64,000 bases of DNA from JAGRKR01 sp041397725 (GCA_041397725.1 JAWKVZ010000004.1:248001-312000), one strand, 5' to 3'. Positions 26,335 through 36,261 are shown, numbered from the stretch's first letter. The notes: generated from the sequence alone by a model not told the origin. A program made the numbers and translations.

Positions 26335-27273
26335 ATGCCCGAAATCGTCATCACGGAATTCATGAAGGAGAGCGTGGTCGAGGACCTCGCCAAGGACTAC
26401 GACGTGCATTTCGACGTCGAACTGTGGGACAAGCGCGCCGAGCTCGAGACGCTCGTGCGTGATGCCACGGCGCTGATCGTGCGCAATCGCACGCAGGTCG
26501 ACCGCGCGCTGATCGATGCCGCTCCGAAACTGAAGGTGATCGGGCGGCTCGGCGTCGGTCTCGACAACCTCGACGTGCCCTACTGCCAGAAGAAGGGGAT
26601 TCCCATCCGCGCCGCACGCGGCGCCAATGCCAACTCGGTGGCCGAGTACGTCATCACCTCCGCGATGATCCTGCTGCGGGGCCGCTTCTACATGAGCTCC
26701 GACCGCCTCGCCGCCGGCCAATGGCCACGCCAGGAGCTGGGGCAGGGTCTCGAGCTCGACGGCAAGCGCCTCGGCGTCATCGGTCTCGGCTCCATCGGCT
26801 CCACGACGGCAAGCAAGGCCCGGGCGCTCGGCATGGTCGTCTCGGCCTACGATCCTCTTCTGCCATCCGACAACCCCGCCTGGGCGCTGGCAAAGCCGGC
26901 GACGCTCGACGAGATTCTCGGCGGGTCGGATGTCATCACCCTGCACATCGGCCTCTCTGAGGAGACGCGCGGCATGCTCGGCGCGGCCGAGCTCGGCCGC
27001 ATGAAGAAGGGCGCCATCCTGATCAATGCCGCGCGCGGCGGCATCGTCGACGAGGCGGCCTGCGCGGCCGCCCTCAAGAGCGGGCACCTCGGCGGCGCGG
27101 CGATCGACGTGTTCGACCAGGAGCCGATCGCGAAGGAGGTCGGCGCGCTCTTCGCCGGCATCCCCAACGTGATCCTCACCCCGCACGTCTCCGGCGCGAC
27201 GCGGGAATCCAACGACCGCGTCAGCTCGATGACGGTCGACGCCGTACGCGAGATCCTGAGAGGTCAGTCATGA
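26335..27273 (+). CDS. D-isomer-specific 2-hydroxyacid dehydrogenase, (S)-sulfolactate dehydrogenase-like
   Basis: A 312-residue NAD(P)-dependent dehydrogenase of the PGDH family. The Rossmann motif is GLGSIGSTTASKARALG; the catalytic Arg, Glu and His are in AARGGIVDE-adjacent segments, VFDQEP and LTPHVSG. The opening MPEIVITEFM and the gene pairing below recall SlcC, the (S)-sulfolactate dehydrogenase. It overlaps the next gene by four bases (ATGA). Oxidation of a 2-hydroxyacid such as sulfolactate, malate or tartrate is likely; the substrate is not settled by sequence. AAGGA lies before the ATG. Confidence 0.83.
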   Translation: MPEIVITEFMKESVVEDLAKDYDVHFDVELWDKRAELETLVRDATALIVRNRTQVDRALIDAAPKLKVIGRLGVGLDNLDVPYCQKKGIPIRAARGANANSVAEYVITSAMILLRGRFYMSSDRLAAGQWPRQELGQGLELDGKRLGVIGLGSIGSTTASKARALGMVVSAYDPLLPSDNPAWALAKPATLDEILGGSDVITLHIGLSEETRGMLGAAELGRMKKGAILINAARGGIVDEAACAAALKSGHLGGAAIDVFDQEPIAKEVGALFAGIPNVILTPHVSGATRESNDRVSSMTVDAVREILRGQS

Positions 27274-28283
27274 GCGGCACCGTCCACCTGCCCTTGAGCG
27301 AGCTCGAGGCGATCATCAGCGCGGCGCTCGTCGCCTCCAACACCAGTGGCGACAACGCGGCGATCGTCGCCAGGGCGCTTGCAGCCGCCGAGCTCGATGG
27401 CCAGAAGGGGCACGGCCTCTCGCGCGTGCCCAGCTACGCCGCACAGTCCAAGAGCGGCAAGGTCGACGGCCATGCCAAGCCGACGCTCGAGCGGACGCGG
27501 CCTGGCACGCTGCTAGTCGATGTCGCGAACGGTTTCGTCTATCCCGCCATCGACATGGCGCTCGGCCAGCTCACGGAGGTGGCGCGCAGCAACGGCATCG
27601 CCGCCGCTGGTTTCACGCGCTCCCACCATTTCGGCGTCGTCGGCCATCACGTCGAGCGGCTTGCCGAGGCGGGTCTCGTGGCGCTCGCCTTCGGCAATGG
27701 ACCGGAGGCGATGGCCTCCTGGGGCGGCCGGCGCGCCATCTTCGGCACCAACCCGATCGCCTTCGCCGCCCCGCTCAGGGGCCGCCCGCCGGTCGTCGTC
27801 GACATGGCCCTCTCGCAGGTCGCCCGCGGCAAGATCCTGACCGCCGCGCAGAAGGGCGAGCCCATTCCGGAAGGCTGGGCCGTCGATGCGAACGGCAAGC
27901 CGACCACCGACGCCAAGGCCGCCATGGCCGGCACGCTGACGCCGCTGGGTGGCGCCAAGGGCTCGGCGCTCGCCTTCATGGTGGAGGTGCTCGGCGCCGC
28001 GCTGATGGGCTCCAACTTCGGCTTCGAGGCGTCGTCCTTCTTTACCGGCGACGGCCCGCCTCCGTGCGTCGGACAACTCATCGTCGCCATCGACGCCGAG
28101 GGATTCGCCGGCTCTGGCACGTTCGCCGATCGCATGGCCGTGCTGGCGGAGGCCATCGAGGGCGATCCCGGCGCGCGGCTGCCGGGCATGAAGCGGCTGT
28201 CGATGCGCGCCAAGGCGAAGGCGGACGGTATTGGCGTCGAAGCGGCCCTGCTCGAGCAGGTGCGCAAGATCGCCGCCGCCTGA
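27270..28283 (+). CDS. Ldh2/MDH2 family 2-hydroxyacid dehydrogenase, ComC (R)-sulfolactate dehydrogenase-like
   Basis: A 337-residue member of the second malate/L-lactate dehydrogenase family, which has its own NADPH-binding fold. The motif RSHHFGVVGHHVERLAE contains the catalytic His, and FGTNPIAFAAP and GGAKGSALAFMVE are family marks. With the preceding gene it recreates the slcC-comC pair, two dehydrogenases of opposite stereospecificity that together invert a 2-hydroxyacid through its keto form. Here the pair follows a tartrate dehydratase and a racemase homologue; no sulfolyase genes are present, so sulfolactate is only one option. Confidence 0.83.
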   Translation: MSGTVHLPLSELEAIISAALVASNTSGDNAAIVARALAAAELDGQKGHGLSRVPSYAAQSKSGKVDGHAKPTLERTRPGTLLVDVANGFVYPAIDMALGQLTEVARSNGIAAAGFTRSHHFGVVGHHVERLAEAGLVALAFGNGPEAMASWGGRRAIFGTNPIAFAAPLRGRPPVVVDMALSQVARGKILTAAQKGEPIPEGWAVDANGKPTTDAKAAMAGTLTPLGGAKGSALAFMVEVLGAALMGSNFGFEASSFFTGDGPPPCVGQLIVAIDAEGFAGSGTFADRMAVLAEAIEGDPGARLPGMKRLSMRAKAKADGIGVEAALLEQVRKIAAA

Positions 28284-28351
28284 AGCGGCCGGCGCCGATG
28301 CTGGGGCCGCCCGGCGCCGCGACGTTTGCTGATGGAGCAGGAAACGCGCCG

Positions 28352-28744
28352 TCAGTTGAGGCTGCGGCGCACGAATGGGCTGTCGAGGGAAAAGGCGGGA
28401 ATCTCGACGTTGAACAGCACGCCGCCCGGACCGGACATCTGATAGCTGCCGGCCATGATTCCCGACGGCGTCGTCAGCGGGCAGCCGCTCGTGTAGCGAA
28501 ACGAGGCCCCCGGCGCCAGAACCGGCGTCTTGCCGACGACGCCCGGCCCTCGGACCTCCTGCAGACTTCCGCGGCCGTCCGTAATCCGCCAATGCCGCGA
28601 GATGAGCTGGACGGTCTCCTCGCCCTCGTTCGCGATCTCGACCGTATAGGCCCAGACGAAATAACTCTCGTCCGGCGACGACTGATCCTCGATGAACTCG
28701 GGCGTGACCCGGACTCGAATTCCTCGCGTGACGGCCTCGTACAT
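28352..28744 (-). CDS. apaG: ApaG domain protein
   Basis: A 130-residue beta-sandwich protein. TRGIRVRVTPEFIEDQSSP, YTVEIANEGEETVQL, SRHWRITDGRG and the MAGSYQM segment are the ApaG signature. The family is linked to cobalt/magnesium resistance and to F-box-like domains, with no firm biochemical role. The ATG at 28744 has AGAGG 6 bases before it; an earlier ATG adds eight residues. It lies 51 bases after metZ on the same strand and may be co-transcribed with it. Confidence 0.93.
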   Translation of the reverse strand: MYEAVTRGIRVRVTPEFIEDQSSPDESYFVWAYTVEIANEGEETVQLISRHWRITDGRGSLQEVRGPGVVGKTPVLAPGASFRYTSGCPLTTPSGIMAGSYQMSGPGGVLFNVEIPAFSLDSPFVRRSLN

Positions 28745-28795
28745 CGCTACCTCTTCCCTCGTGGGCATACTCGACTATGCCACGACTGCGCGCTT

Positions 28796-30001
28796 CTACC
28801 CAATGGCGGCGATGGCGCGCTCGAGATCGTCCAGCAGGTCGCTGGCGCCCTCCAGACCGACCGACAGACGCAGCGTGCCGTCGCCGATGCCGAGCTCTGC
28901 GCGATCTTCCGGCTTCAGGCGCTGATGGGTCGTCGTGGCGGGATGCGTGACGAGGCTCTTGGCGTCGCCGAGGTTGTTCGAGATCCTGACGATCCTCAGA
29001 GCATTGAGCAGGCGAAAGGCCGCCGCCTTGCCTCCTGCCACGTCGAACGTGACGATCTGGCCACCACCGGACATCTGCCGGCGCGCCAGATTGGCCTGCG
29101 GATGATCGGCCCTGCCGCAGTAGAGCACGCGCTCGATACGCTGCGAGCCGGCCAAGGCATCGGCAATCCGGGCCGCCGTCTCGCACTGGCCCCTGACACG
29201 CAGCGGCAGGGTCTCCAGGCCTTTCAGGAGGACCCAGGCGTTGAAGGGGCTGAGCGACGGACCCGTGTGCTTCAGGAAATTGTGCAGATGGTCCTTCACA
29301 TAGCGTTCCGAGCCGAGCACGACGCCGCCGAGACAGCGGCCCTGGCCATCGATGTGCTTGGTCGCCGAGTAGACGACCACATCGGCCCCGAGCGCGAGAG
29401 GTCGCTGCAGCATGGGCGTGGCGAAGACGTTGTCGACCACGACGATTGCACCGGCTGCGTGCGCGATCTCGGACACGGCAGCAATGTCCACGAGATCGAG
29501 CGTGGGGTTGGCGGGGGTCTCGAAGAACACCGCGCGCGTCTGCGGCCTCATGGCGGCCCGCCACTGATCGAGGTCGCGCCCGTCGACCAGCGTCGCTGCG
29601 ATTCCGAAACGTGGGCACAGGTCCTCGACGACATAGCGGCAGGAGCCGAACAGCGCCCGCGCCGCAACGATATGGTCGCCTGCCTTCAGGTAGCTCAGCA
29701 AGGCCCCCGTGACTGCGGCCATTCCTGTCGCGGTGGCGCGTACCGCCTCCGCGCCTTCGAGCAGACGCATCCGCTCCTCGAACATGGCGATGGTCGGGTT
29801 GGCGTAGCGCGTGTAGATGAAGCCCCCGCCCTCGCTCTTGAAGCGCTCCTCGGCTTCCTCGGCGCTGGCGTAGACATAGCCTTGCGTCAGGAACAGGGCT
29901 TCCGACGTCTCGGCGTACTGCGAGCGCAGCGTGCCGCCATGCACGAGTCGCGTCTCGATCTCGGCATCCTGAAAAAGGGTCTGGTTCGATGTCGTTGTCA
30001 T
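28796..30001 (-). CDS. metZ: O-succinylhomoserine sulfhydrylase MetZ
   Basis: A 401-residue Cys/Met-metabolism PLP enzyme that makes homocysteine from O-succinylhomoserine and sulfide. The PLP Lys is K215 in YSATKHIDGQG. SEALFLTQGYVY, YTRYANPT and SNNLGDAKSLVTHPATTTH are also seen. The ATG at 30001 is preceded by GGGAGGAG. A SAM-II riboswitch lies in its leader, which matches a methionine-synthesis role and indicates repression by S-adenosylmethionine. The MetZ call over MetY or MetB relies on this sequence type and the alphaproteobacterial context. Confidence 0.92.
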   Translation of the reverse strand: MTTTSNQTLFQDAEIETRLVHGGTLRSQYAETSEALFLTQGYVYASAEEAEERFKSEGGGFIYTRYANPTIAMFEERMRLLEGAEAVRATATGMAAVTGALLSYLKAGDHIVAARALFGSCRYVVEDLCPRFGIAATLVDGRDLDQWRAAMRPQTRAVFFETPANPTLDLVDIAAVSEIAHAAGAIVVVDNVFATPMLQRPLALGADVVVYSATKHIDGQGRCLGGVVLGSERYVKDHLHNFLKHTGPSLSPFNAWVLLKGLETLPLRVRGQCETAARIADALAGSQRIERVLYCGRADHPQANLARRQMSGGGQIVTFDVAGGKAAAFRLLNALRIVRISNNLGDAKSLVTHPATTTHQRLKPEDRAELGIGDGTLRLSVGLEGASDLLDDLERAIAAIG

Positions 30002-30085
30002 GTGTGCGCTCCTCCCGCAGCCTCTGCCGCAGGCGACTGAGAACCCGGCCAAGCCGCCGCGTGTTCCAATCGAGGGATCGCGCAC

Positions 30086-30141
30086 GGCCTTTTAGCGACT
30101 TCTTTTACGTGGCTGCAAGCCGGCCGGCCAAATCACCACGA
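30086..30141 (-). promoter_or_regulatory. SAM-II riboswitch in the metZ leader
   Basis: Read on the minus strand the sequence contains CGTGGTGATTTGG, then GGCTTGCAGCCACGT, then AAGTCGCTAAAA. These are the conserved blocks of the SAM-II (metA) aptamer in the right order and spacing. The P1 arms CGTGG (30136-30140) and CCACG (30108-30112) are complementary. The 3' end is about 85 bases before the metZ ATG. SAM-II RNAs lower methionine-gene expression when S-adenosylmethionine binds, usually at translation. Confidence 0.93.
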
Positions 30142-30157
30142 CGTCCCGTAGGCGCGC

Positions 30158-30187
30158 GGCTTAGCGCCTTCGGGCGGTGACCGTCAA
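30158..30187 (-). promoter_or_regulatory. Candidate promoter upstream of the metZ riboswitch
   Basis: On the minus strand TTGACG (30187-30182) is followed after 18 bases by TAAGCC (30163-30158). The expected start near 30151 would place the whole SAM-II aptamer in the transcript. The -10 element is poor, so this is tentative. Confidence 0.35.
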
Positions 30188-30347
30188 GCGCCAATTCGCT
30201 CAGGCGTCGTCGATCCGAGCCATCGAAGCAACAGTTGTGGTGTTGATTGCTGCAAACATTCCAGAACGCCCAACCATGCGATCCTGGCGCATTCCTTATT
30301 GCGTCCGCATGCGTTAGACACGTGTCGACGAACGTGGTCAGGACTCC

Positions 30348-31294
<947 letters not shown>

Positions 31295-31298
<4 letters not shown>

Positions 31299-32056
31299 AC
31301 CATCACGCCGTTCGCGCCATCTACATGTTCGAAATGGCCCGCACGCGGCGGACGCTGCTGCAGAGCATCGTCTCGCCGGTCCTGTCGACGTCGCTCTACT
31401 TCATCGTCTTCGGCGCGGCCATCGGCTCACGCATCACGGAGATCGACGGCGTCAGCTACGGCGCGTTCATCGTGCCGGGGCTGATCATGCTCATGCTGCT
31501 GACGCAGAGCGTGTCGAATGCCGCCTTCGGCATCTATTTCCCGCGCTTCACCGGAACGATCTACGAGCTGCTGTCGGCGCCCGTCTCCTTCTTCGAAACG
31601 CTGCTCGGCTATGTCGGCGCGGCAGCCACCAAGTCGATCATCCTGGCGCTCATCATCCTCGCCACCGCCGGTCTCTTCGTGCCGCTCAGGATCGAGCATC
31701 CGCTGGCCATGGTCGCTTTCCTGCTGCTGACAGCGGTGACGTTCAGCCTGCTCGGCTTCATCATCGGCATCTGGGCGGACGGGTTCGAGAAGCTTCAGGT
31801 CGTGCCCCTGCTGGTGATCACACCGCTCACGTTTCTCGGCGGCACGTTCTATTCGATCAACGTACTGCCGCCGTTCTGGCGCGCCGTGAGCTATTTCAAC
31901 CCCGTCGTCTACCTCGTCAGCGGCTTCCGCTGGAGCTTCTACGGCATCGCCGACGTCAACATCTGGCTGTGCCTGGCCATGACGCTCATGTTCCTCCTCG
32001 TCTGCGTCGCCACGGTCTGGTGGATCTTCAAGACGGGCTACCGTCTCAAGAGCTGA
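31295..32056 (+). CDS. ABC-2 type exporter permease
   Basis: A 253-residue inner-membrane protein with about six hydrophobic helices. It starts with a cytoplasmic amphipathic segment and contains the ABC-2 signature region FLGGTFYSINVLPPFWRAVSYFNPVVYLVSGFRW near the fourth/fifth helices (about 185-215), as in YadH. Start and stop overlap with the ATPase gene, giving equal production of the two subunits. Together they form a simple two-subunit exporter, substrate unknown. Confidence 0.9.
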
Positions 32057-32180
32057 GCGCGTCCTCCCCTGCGCCCGGCGCATCGAGTCCCTGGATGACC
32101 GGGGTCGCGATGCTATAACGTCCCCGTATCATCTTTCGGCAAGCGTGCACGACGACACGTCCGCCACGGGGAGCAACGTC

Positions 32181-33212
32181 ATGAAGATCGGCCTTTTCGT
32201 TACCAATCAGCAGACGCTCGACACGGACATGGTGACGGCCCTCTCGGACCAGATCGCCTTCGTCCATCACGCGCGCGATCGCGGCTGGGACTCGCTGCTG
32301 ACCGGCCAGCATTACCTCAACGAGGGCAACAACAAGCAACTCCAACCCGTGCCGCTCATCGCCCGTCTGGCGGCGGAAGCCGGCGAGATGACGATCGGCC
32401 TCGGCATCCTGCTGATCAACCTGCACAACCCCGTCTATACCGCAGAGACCATCGCCACGCTGGACATCATCGCGCGCGGCAATTTCATCTTCGGCGTCGG
32501 CCTCGGCTATCGCGACGTCGAGTTCGATGCCTTCGCGGTGCCGAAGGGAGAGCGGGTCAAGCGCTTCGAGGAATATCTGGCGCTCGTGCAGCGGCTGTGG
32601 AGCGAGGACAGCGTCAGCTACGACGGGCCCACGTGCAAGCTCGACAAAGTCTGCCTCAACACGCGGCCCGTGCAGGTGCCGCGCCCGCCGATCTGGATCG
32701 CGGCTAACAACGATCCCGCCGTCAAGCGCGCCGCGCGGCTCGGGGACTGCTGGTTCATCAACCCGCACGCCACGTTCGACACGATACGGCGGCAGATGGG
32801 CGTCTATCGCGCCGAGCTGGCCGCGGTCGGCAAGGGTGCACCGCGCGAGCTGCCGCTGTTCAAGGAGGTCTTCTGCGCCCACGACCGCCGCACGGCCGTC
32901 GAGATGGCAGGCCCGTCGCTGCTCGGCAAGTACCAGGACTATGCCAAGTGGGGGCAGGACAAGGCGCTGGCCGACGACGACACGTTCGACCGCTCGCTCG
33001 ACGACCTCATCAAGGGCCGCTTCATTCTCGGCTCGCCCGAGCAGTGCTACGAGGAGCTCAAGCCCTACGTCGAGGAGTTCGGCGTCAACCACATCGTCAT
33101 CCGCACCAACTGGCCGGGCATGTCGATGTCGCACTCGCTCTCGTCGATGCGCCTGCTCTCGGACGAGGTCATTCCCGAGCTGCGCAAGCTGAAGCCGGGC
33201 TCGCGCGCCTGA
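32181..33212 (+). CDS. LLM class flavin-dependent oxidoreductase (luciferase-like)
   Basis: A 343-residue TIM-barrel bacterial-luciferase-like protein that would use reduced FMN or F420. MKIGLFV at the start, LGLGILLINLHNPVYTAETIATLD (in part), GVGLGYRDVEFDAFAVP and PPIWIAANNDPAVKRAARLGD are the family marks. The ATG at 32181 begins the first beta strand; GGGGAG lies upstream. It stands alone between the ABC exporter and a convergent cyclase gene, so its oxidised substrate cannot be inferred. Confidence 0.86.
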   Translation: MKIGLFVTNQQTLDTDMVTALSDQIAFVHHARDRGWDSLLTGQHYLNEGNNKQLQPVPLIARLAAEAGEMTIGLGILLINLHNPVYTAETIATLDIIARGNFIFGVGLGYRDVEFDAFAVPKGERVKRFEEYLALVQRLWSEDSVSYDGPTCKLDKVCLNTRPVQVPRPPIWIAANNDPAVKRAARLGDCWFINPHATFDTIRRQMGVYRAELAAVGKGAPRELPLFKEVFCAHDRRTAVEMAGPSLLGKYQDYAKWGQDKALADDDTFDRSLDDLIKGRFILGSPEQCYEELKPYVEEFGVNHIVIRTNWPGMSMSHSLSSMRLLSDEVIPELRKLKPGSRA

Positions 33213-33245
33213 GCCCGGCGTCTCTCGACTCGCGAATGACCGCGG

Positions 33246-34301
33246 CTAGACCGTGGCGACAGGCGTCGCCGGCGAGCCGACGGCGCCCGGCAATCGCAGC
33301 GGCGGCGCCGTCAGCAGGAACGAGCTCCTGTTGTTCGCCCGCAGCCAGTCGGCGAGCGGGGAGAGGTTCCACAGCTCGCCGAGATTGACGCCGAGCTTGA
33401 ACAGACAGTGCTCGTGCAGCGGCAGGCCGGCACAGCGCTTCGTCCCTGTGATCGGCCCGTGATGCTCGACCGCGTAGTTGTCGGCGATGAGCGCCACGCA
33501 GCCGCTCTCCGTCACCCAGCGCTTCAGGCGGTCGTCGCGGCCGTCCAGCGCCGCACAGCTCGTCTCGAGACGCTGCGCGTCCGGCTTGCGGTCCATCTCC
33601 AGGATCACCTCGTCGAAGCCGGTGCGGAACAACACGAAATCGCCGGGACGCACCTCGATGCCATCGGCCGCGACGACGCGCATCAGGTCATCGTAGCCGA
33701 CGACTTTTCGCTCTCGACCGAAGTGGGCGAAGAGGTCGATCAGCACCGCGCGCCCCTGCAGGCACTTCTCGGCCATGTTCTCGACGCCGAGACGGCGAGC
33801 TGCCGATGTCGAGCGCGCCTCCACCATGCCGATGGCGCCGGCGTCCTTCGGATCGCTGGGGCCGACGATATCCTCCCCGCCGCGGAAGCCGTTGTAGAAC
33901 ACCGGCTCGGGCGTGCCGTCGCCGTCGGCATCGAACATCGAGCCGACGTGGGCGAGGGTGTCCCACTGCGTCGAGTACTGGAGATGCATCACGACGGCGT
34001 CGTCGTTGATGACGTCGGTGAGGCGCGGGTCGTCCTGCTCGTTGCGATAGATGAAGTTGACGCGGCCGTTACGAAGCGTCGGCCGGATGACCGGCGGGTG
34101 CCGGCGTGGGTTCAGGACATTGCCGCCGGGATAGTCGAGCGGCAGGGACAGGCAGAAGGTGCGCCCCTCGCGCACCTCGGCAATGCCCTGCTTGACCTTG
34201 TCGGGCGTCAACAGATTCATGCGCCCGAGCTGATCGTCGGGGCCGAAATCGCCCCAGGTCGAGCCCTCGGGCCTGTTCACCCAGCGTCGTTGTTTGGTCA
34301 T
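33246..34301 (-). CDS. Metal-dependent cyclase family hydrolase
   Basis: A 351-residue member of the cyclase / bacterial kynurenine-formamidase-like family. The divalent-metal motif appears as HLQYSTQWDTLAHVG (H-x-x-x-S-T-Q-W-D-x-L-x-H), followed by RAVLIDLFAHFGRE, GDFVLFRTGFDE and HEHCLFKLGVNLGELW. Such proteins hydrolyse amides or lactones in the cytoplasm. The ATG at 34301 follows AGGGAAA closely; the open frame before it lacks support. It is divergent from the transglycosylase gene. The substrate is unknown. Confidence 0.83.
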   Translation of the reverse strand: MTKQRRWVNRPEGSTWGDFGPDDQLGRMNLLTPDKVKQGIAEVREGRTFCLSLPLDYPGGNVLNPRRHPPVIRPTLRNGRVNFIYRNEQDDPRLTDVINDDAVVMHLQYSTQWDTLAHVGSMFDADGDGTPEPVFYNGFRGGEDIVGPSDPKDAGAIGMVEARSTSAARRLGVENMAEKCLQGRAVLIDLFAHFGRERKVVGYDDLMRVVAADGIEVRPGDFVLFRTGFDEVILEMDRKPDAQRLETSCAALDGRDDRLKRWVTESGCVALIADNYAVEHHGPITGTKRCAGLPLHEHCLFKLGVNLGELWNLSPLADWLRANNRSSFLLTAPPLRLPGAVGSPATPVATV

Positions 34302-34524
34302 TTTCCCTGCCCCAGACTGATGACGGGTCCTGTGATCCCATGCCCGACAGGAGAAAGCAAAACCGGCAGGCGTGCAATCGGCTTTCGCCCTCGCCTCCTG
34401 CCCAGCGCCTTGACGAATGCTCGGGAGTTGGCACAGTGCCGCCCGCGACCATATCCGACGGCCGATGCACCGGGCAAAATGACGAACGCCGCCGTACACC
34501 GGCTCAACGAGGAGCACTCCCATC

Positions 34525-35736
34525 ATGCGCTTGAAGCTCGCCCTCGCCATGATCGTCCTGGCCGCAGCCGCCGCACCGGCCGCCATTGCCAAGACCGTCA
34601 ATTGCAAGAACACCGGCAGCTTCGCGCGCTGGCTCGACGATTTCAGGCGTGAGGCCGCCACCAAGGGCATCTCTCGGCGCACCATTTCGGCCGCCCTCGA
34701 CGGCATGACACTCGACCCTGGCGTCATCGCCAGGGACCGCCGCCAGGGCTTCTTCGCACAGAGCTTTCTCAGCTTCTCCGGGAAGCTTGCCTCCAAGAAC
34801 CGCATCTACAATGGCAAGCGCCGCCTGAAGCAGCACGCCGCCGTCTTCGCCAGGTTCGAGCGCAAGTATGGCGTATCGCCCGCCGTCATCACGGCCTTCT
34901 GGGCGCTCGAAAGCGATTTCGGCGTCGGCATGGGCAAGCTGCCGGTCCTGCGCTCGCTCGCCACGCTCGCCTACGACTGTCGGCGTGGGCCGATGTTCCG
35001 CGAGGAGCTGCTCGCCGCCCTGCGGATCATCGACAAGGGCGATCTGCGTCCGTCCGACATGATCGGGTCATGGGCGGGTGAGCTCGGCCAGACCCAGTTC
35101 CTGCCCACGCACTACTGGAACCATGCCGTCGACGGCGACGGTGACGGTCGGCGGAACCTGATGAAGAGCGTGCCGGACATCATCGCGTCCACCGCCAACT
35201 TCATCTCGCATCTCGGCTGGCGCAGGGGCGAGCCGTGGCTGCAAGAGGTCCGCATTCCGCAGTCGCTCAAGTGGGATCAGGCCGATCTCGCGATCCAGCA
35301 TCCACGCGCGCAATGGGCCGCCTGGGGTGTGCGCCGAGTCGACGGGCGCCCGTTGCCCAATGACAGGCTCGCCGCCTCGCTGCTCCTGCCGATGGGCCGT
35401 CACGGACCAGCGTTCCTGGCCTACCCGAATTTCCAAATCTATCTGAAGTGGAACCAGTCGCTGAACTACGCCGTGACGGCTGCCTATCTCGCGACGCGCC
35501 TCGACGGCGCCCCGGCGATGAGCCGCGGCCGCGACGGATTGCGAGAATTCGATCAGAAGAGCATCACGGAACTGCAACGACTGCTGGTGCGTATGGGCTA
35601 CGATGTCGGCGAGGTCGACGGCAAGATGGGGGCGCTGACGCGCGCTGCCGTCAAGAAGGCGCAGATCAAGTTTGGCCTGCCGGCGGATTCGTACCCGACG
35701 GCGGAGCTTCTCGAGCGCATGCGTCGCCGCCGCTAG
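34525..35736 (+). CDS. MltB-type lytic murein transglycosylase with peptidoglycan-binding domain
   Basis: A 403-residue periplasmic enzyme. Residues 1-22 are a Sec signal peptide. The SLT_2/MltB catalytic domain spans about 30-320, with catalytic E129 in FWALESDFGVGMG and GELGQTQFLP further on. A C-terminal PG_binding_1 domain spans about 340-403 (ITELQRLLVRMGYDVGEVDG). It cleaves the MurNAc-GlcNAc bond to give 1,6-anhydro ends. GAGGAG precedes the ATG. No lipobox Cys is seen at the signal cleavage site, so it is probably soluble. Confidence 0.92.
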   Translation: MRLKLALAMIVLAAAAAPAAIAKTVNCKNTGSFARWLDDFRREAATKGISRRTISAALDGMTLDPGVIARDRRQGFFAQSFLSFSGKLASKNRIYNGKRRLKQHAAVFARFERKYGVSPAVITAFWALESDFGVGMGKLPVLRSLATLAYDCRRGPMFREELLAALRIIDKGDLRPSDMIGSWAGELGQTQFLPTHYWNHAVDGDGDGRRNLMKSVPDIIASTANFISHLGWRRGEPWLQEVRIPQSLKWDQADLAIQHPRAQWAAWGVRRVDGRPLPNDRLAASLLLPMGRHGPAFLAYPNFQIYLKWNQSLNYAVTAAYLATRLDGAPAMSRGRDGLREFDQKSITELQRLLVRMGYDVGEVDGKMGALTRAAVKKAQIKFGLPADSYPTAELLERMRRRR

Positions 35737-35896
35737 ACGGCGCGACGAAGCCCGTGGCCGCCCGCACACGATGGCCGGGAAATGGCCCGGGCGGGGATTG
35801 AACATCGTCTTTGCGATCCCCAAGTCACCTCCACGGGCGAACGTTCCCCCACGTCCCGCCCGGCATCAGTCGCATGCTTTGCATCGGAGGTCGTCC

Positions 35897-36019
35897 ATGC
35901 TCGGTCACATGCTTCTCGTGCGTGCCGCCATCGCTCCGGCCAGCACCGAAAAACCGCCAGTCGCCGAGCCTGCGACACGCCATGCGGCCCCAGAGCGCAC
36001 CGACCGGCCCGCTCGTTAG
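35897..36019 (+). CDS. Possible small protein of 40 residues
   Basis: The frame MLGHMLLVRAAIAPAST... ends after 40 codons at TAG. Its support is a very good ribosome site, GGAGG at 35886-35890, 6 bases before the ATG, and a perfect terminator hairpin about 190 bases downstream. Composition is Ala/Pro/Arg-rich with a short hydrophobic start. I do not recognise it and it could be a chance frame in GC-rich DNA. Confidence 0.25.
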   Translation: MLGHMLLVRAAIAPASTEKPPVAEPATRHAAPERTDRPAR

Positions 36020-36209
36020 TGTTCCGCTTCCGACATCTGCCGCCCCATGCAGAGCAGCTCCAAGCCTCGCGTCGGAAGCCGAGGAACTGCGAGGACTGCC
36101 ATCAGCTCAGTCCGGCGCCTCACGCACACGTCTGAATCCGGAGTGCGTTTCACACTCCACAAGGCTCCGGCGGCCGCGTCATCTCCAGTCTCCCTAGAGT
36201 GGCCGCCGT

Positions 36210-36248
36210 GCGCCGCCCGCGACACCCACGCGGGCGGCGCTGCTTTCT
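36210..36248 (+). terminator. Strong hairpin between convergent units
   Basis: A perfect 12-bp stem, GCGCCGCCCGCG / CGCGGGCGGCGC with a 7-base loop, is followed by TGCTTTCT. It lies 21 bases beyond the stop of the minus-strand enoyl-CoA hydratase gene, so it may end transcripts from both sides. Confidence 0.6.
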
Positions 36249-36261
36249 GGCGCTGCCGTCT

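Larger units (their letters stand above)
35737..36261. other. 525-base intergenic stretch with a possible small gene and a terminator
   Basis: Apart from the small frame 35897-36019 and the hairpin at 36210-36240, I see no gene here. The other short frames are GC-driven. GAACGTTC, a short palindrome near 35840, has no clear partner elements. Confidence 0.4.

Noticed and set aside
26335..28283. A complete sulfolactate degradation locus
   Set aside because: Only the slcC-like and comC-like genes are here; suyAB sulfolyase and the slc transporter genes are missing, so the full pathway is not claimed.
30030..30045. CTGAGA motif like part of a TPP riboswitch
   Set aside because: It is on the plus strand of the metZ leader, lacks the other TPP elements, and the region is explained by SAM-II.
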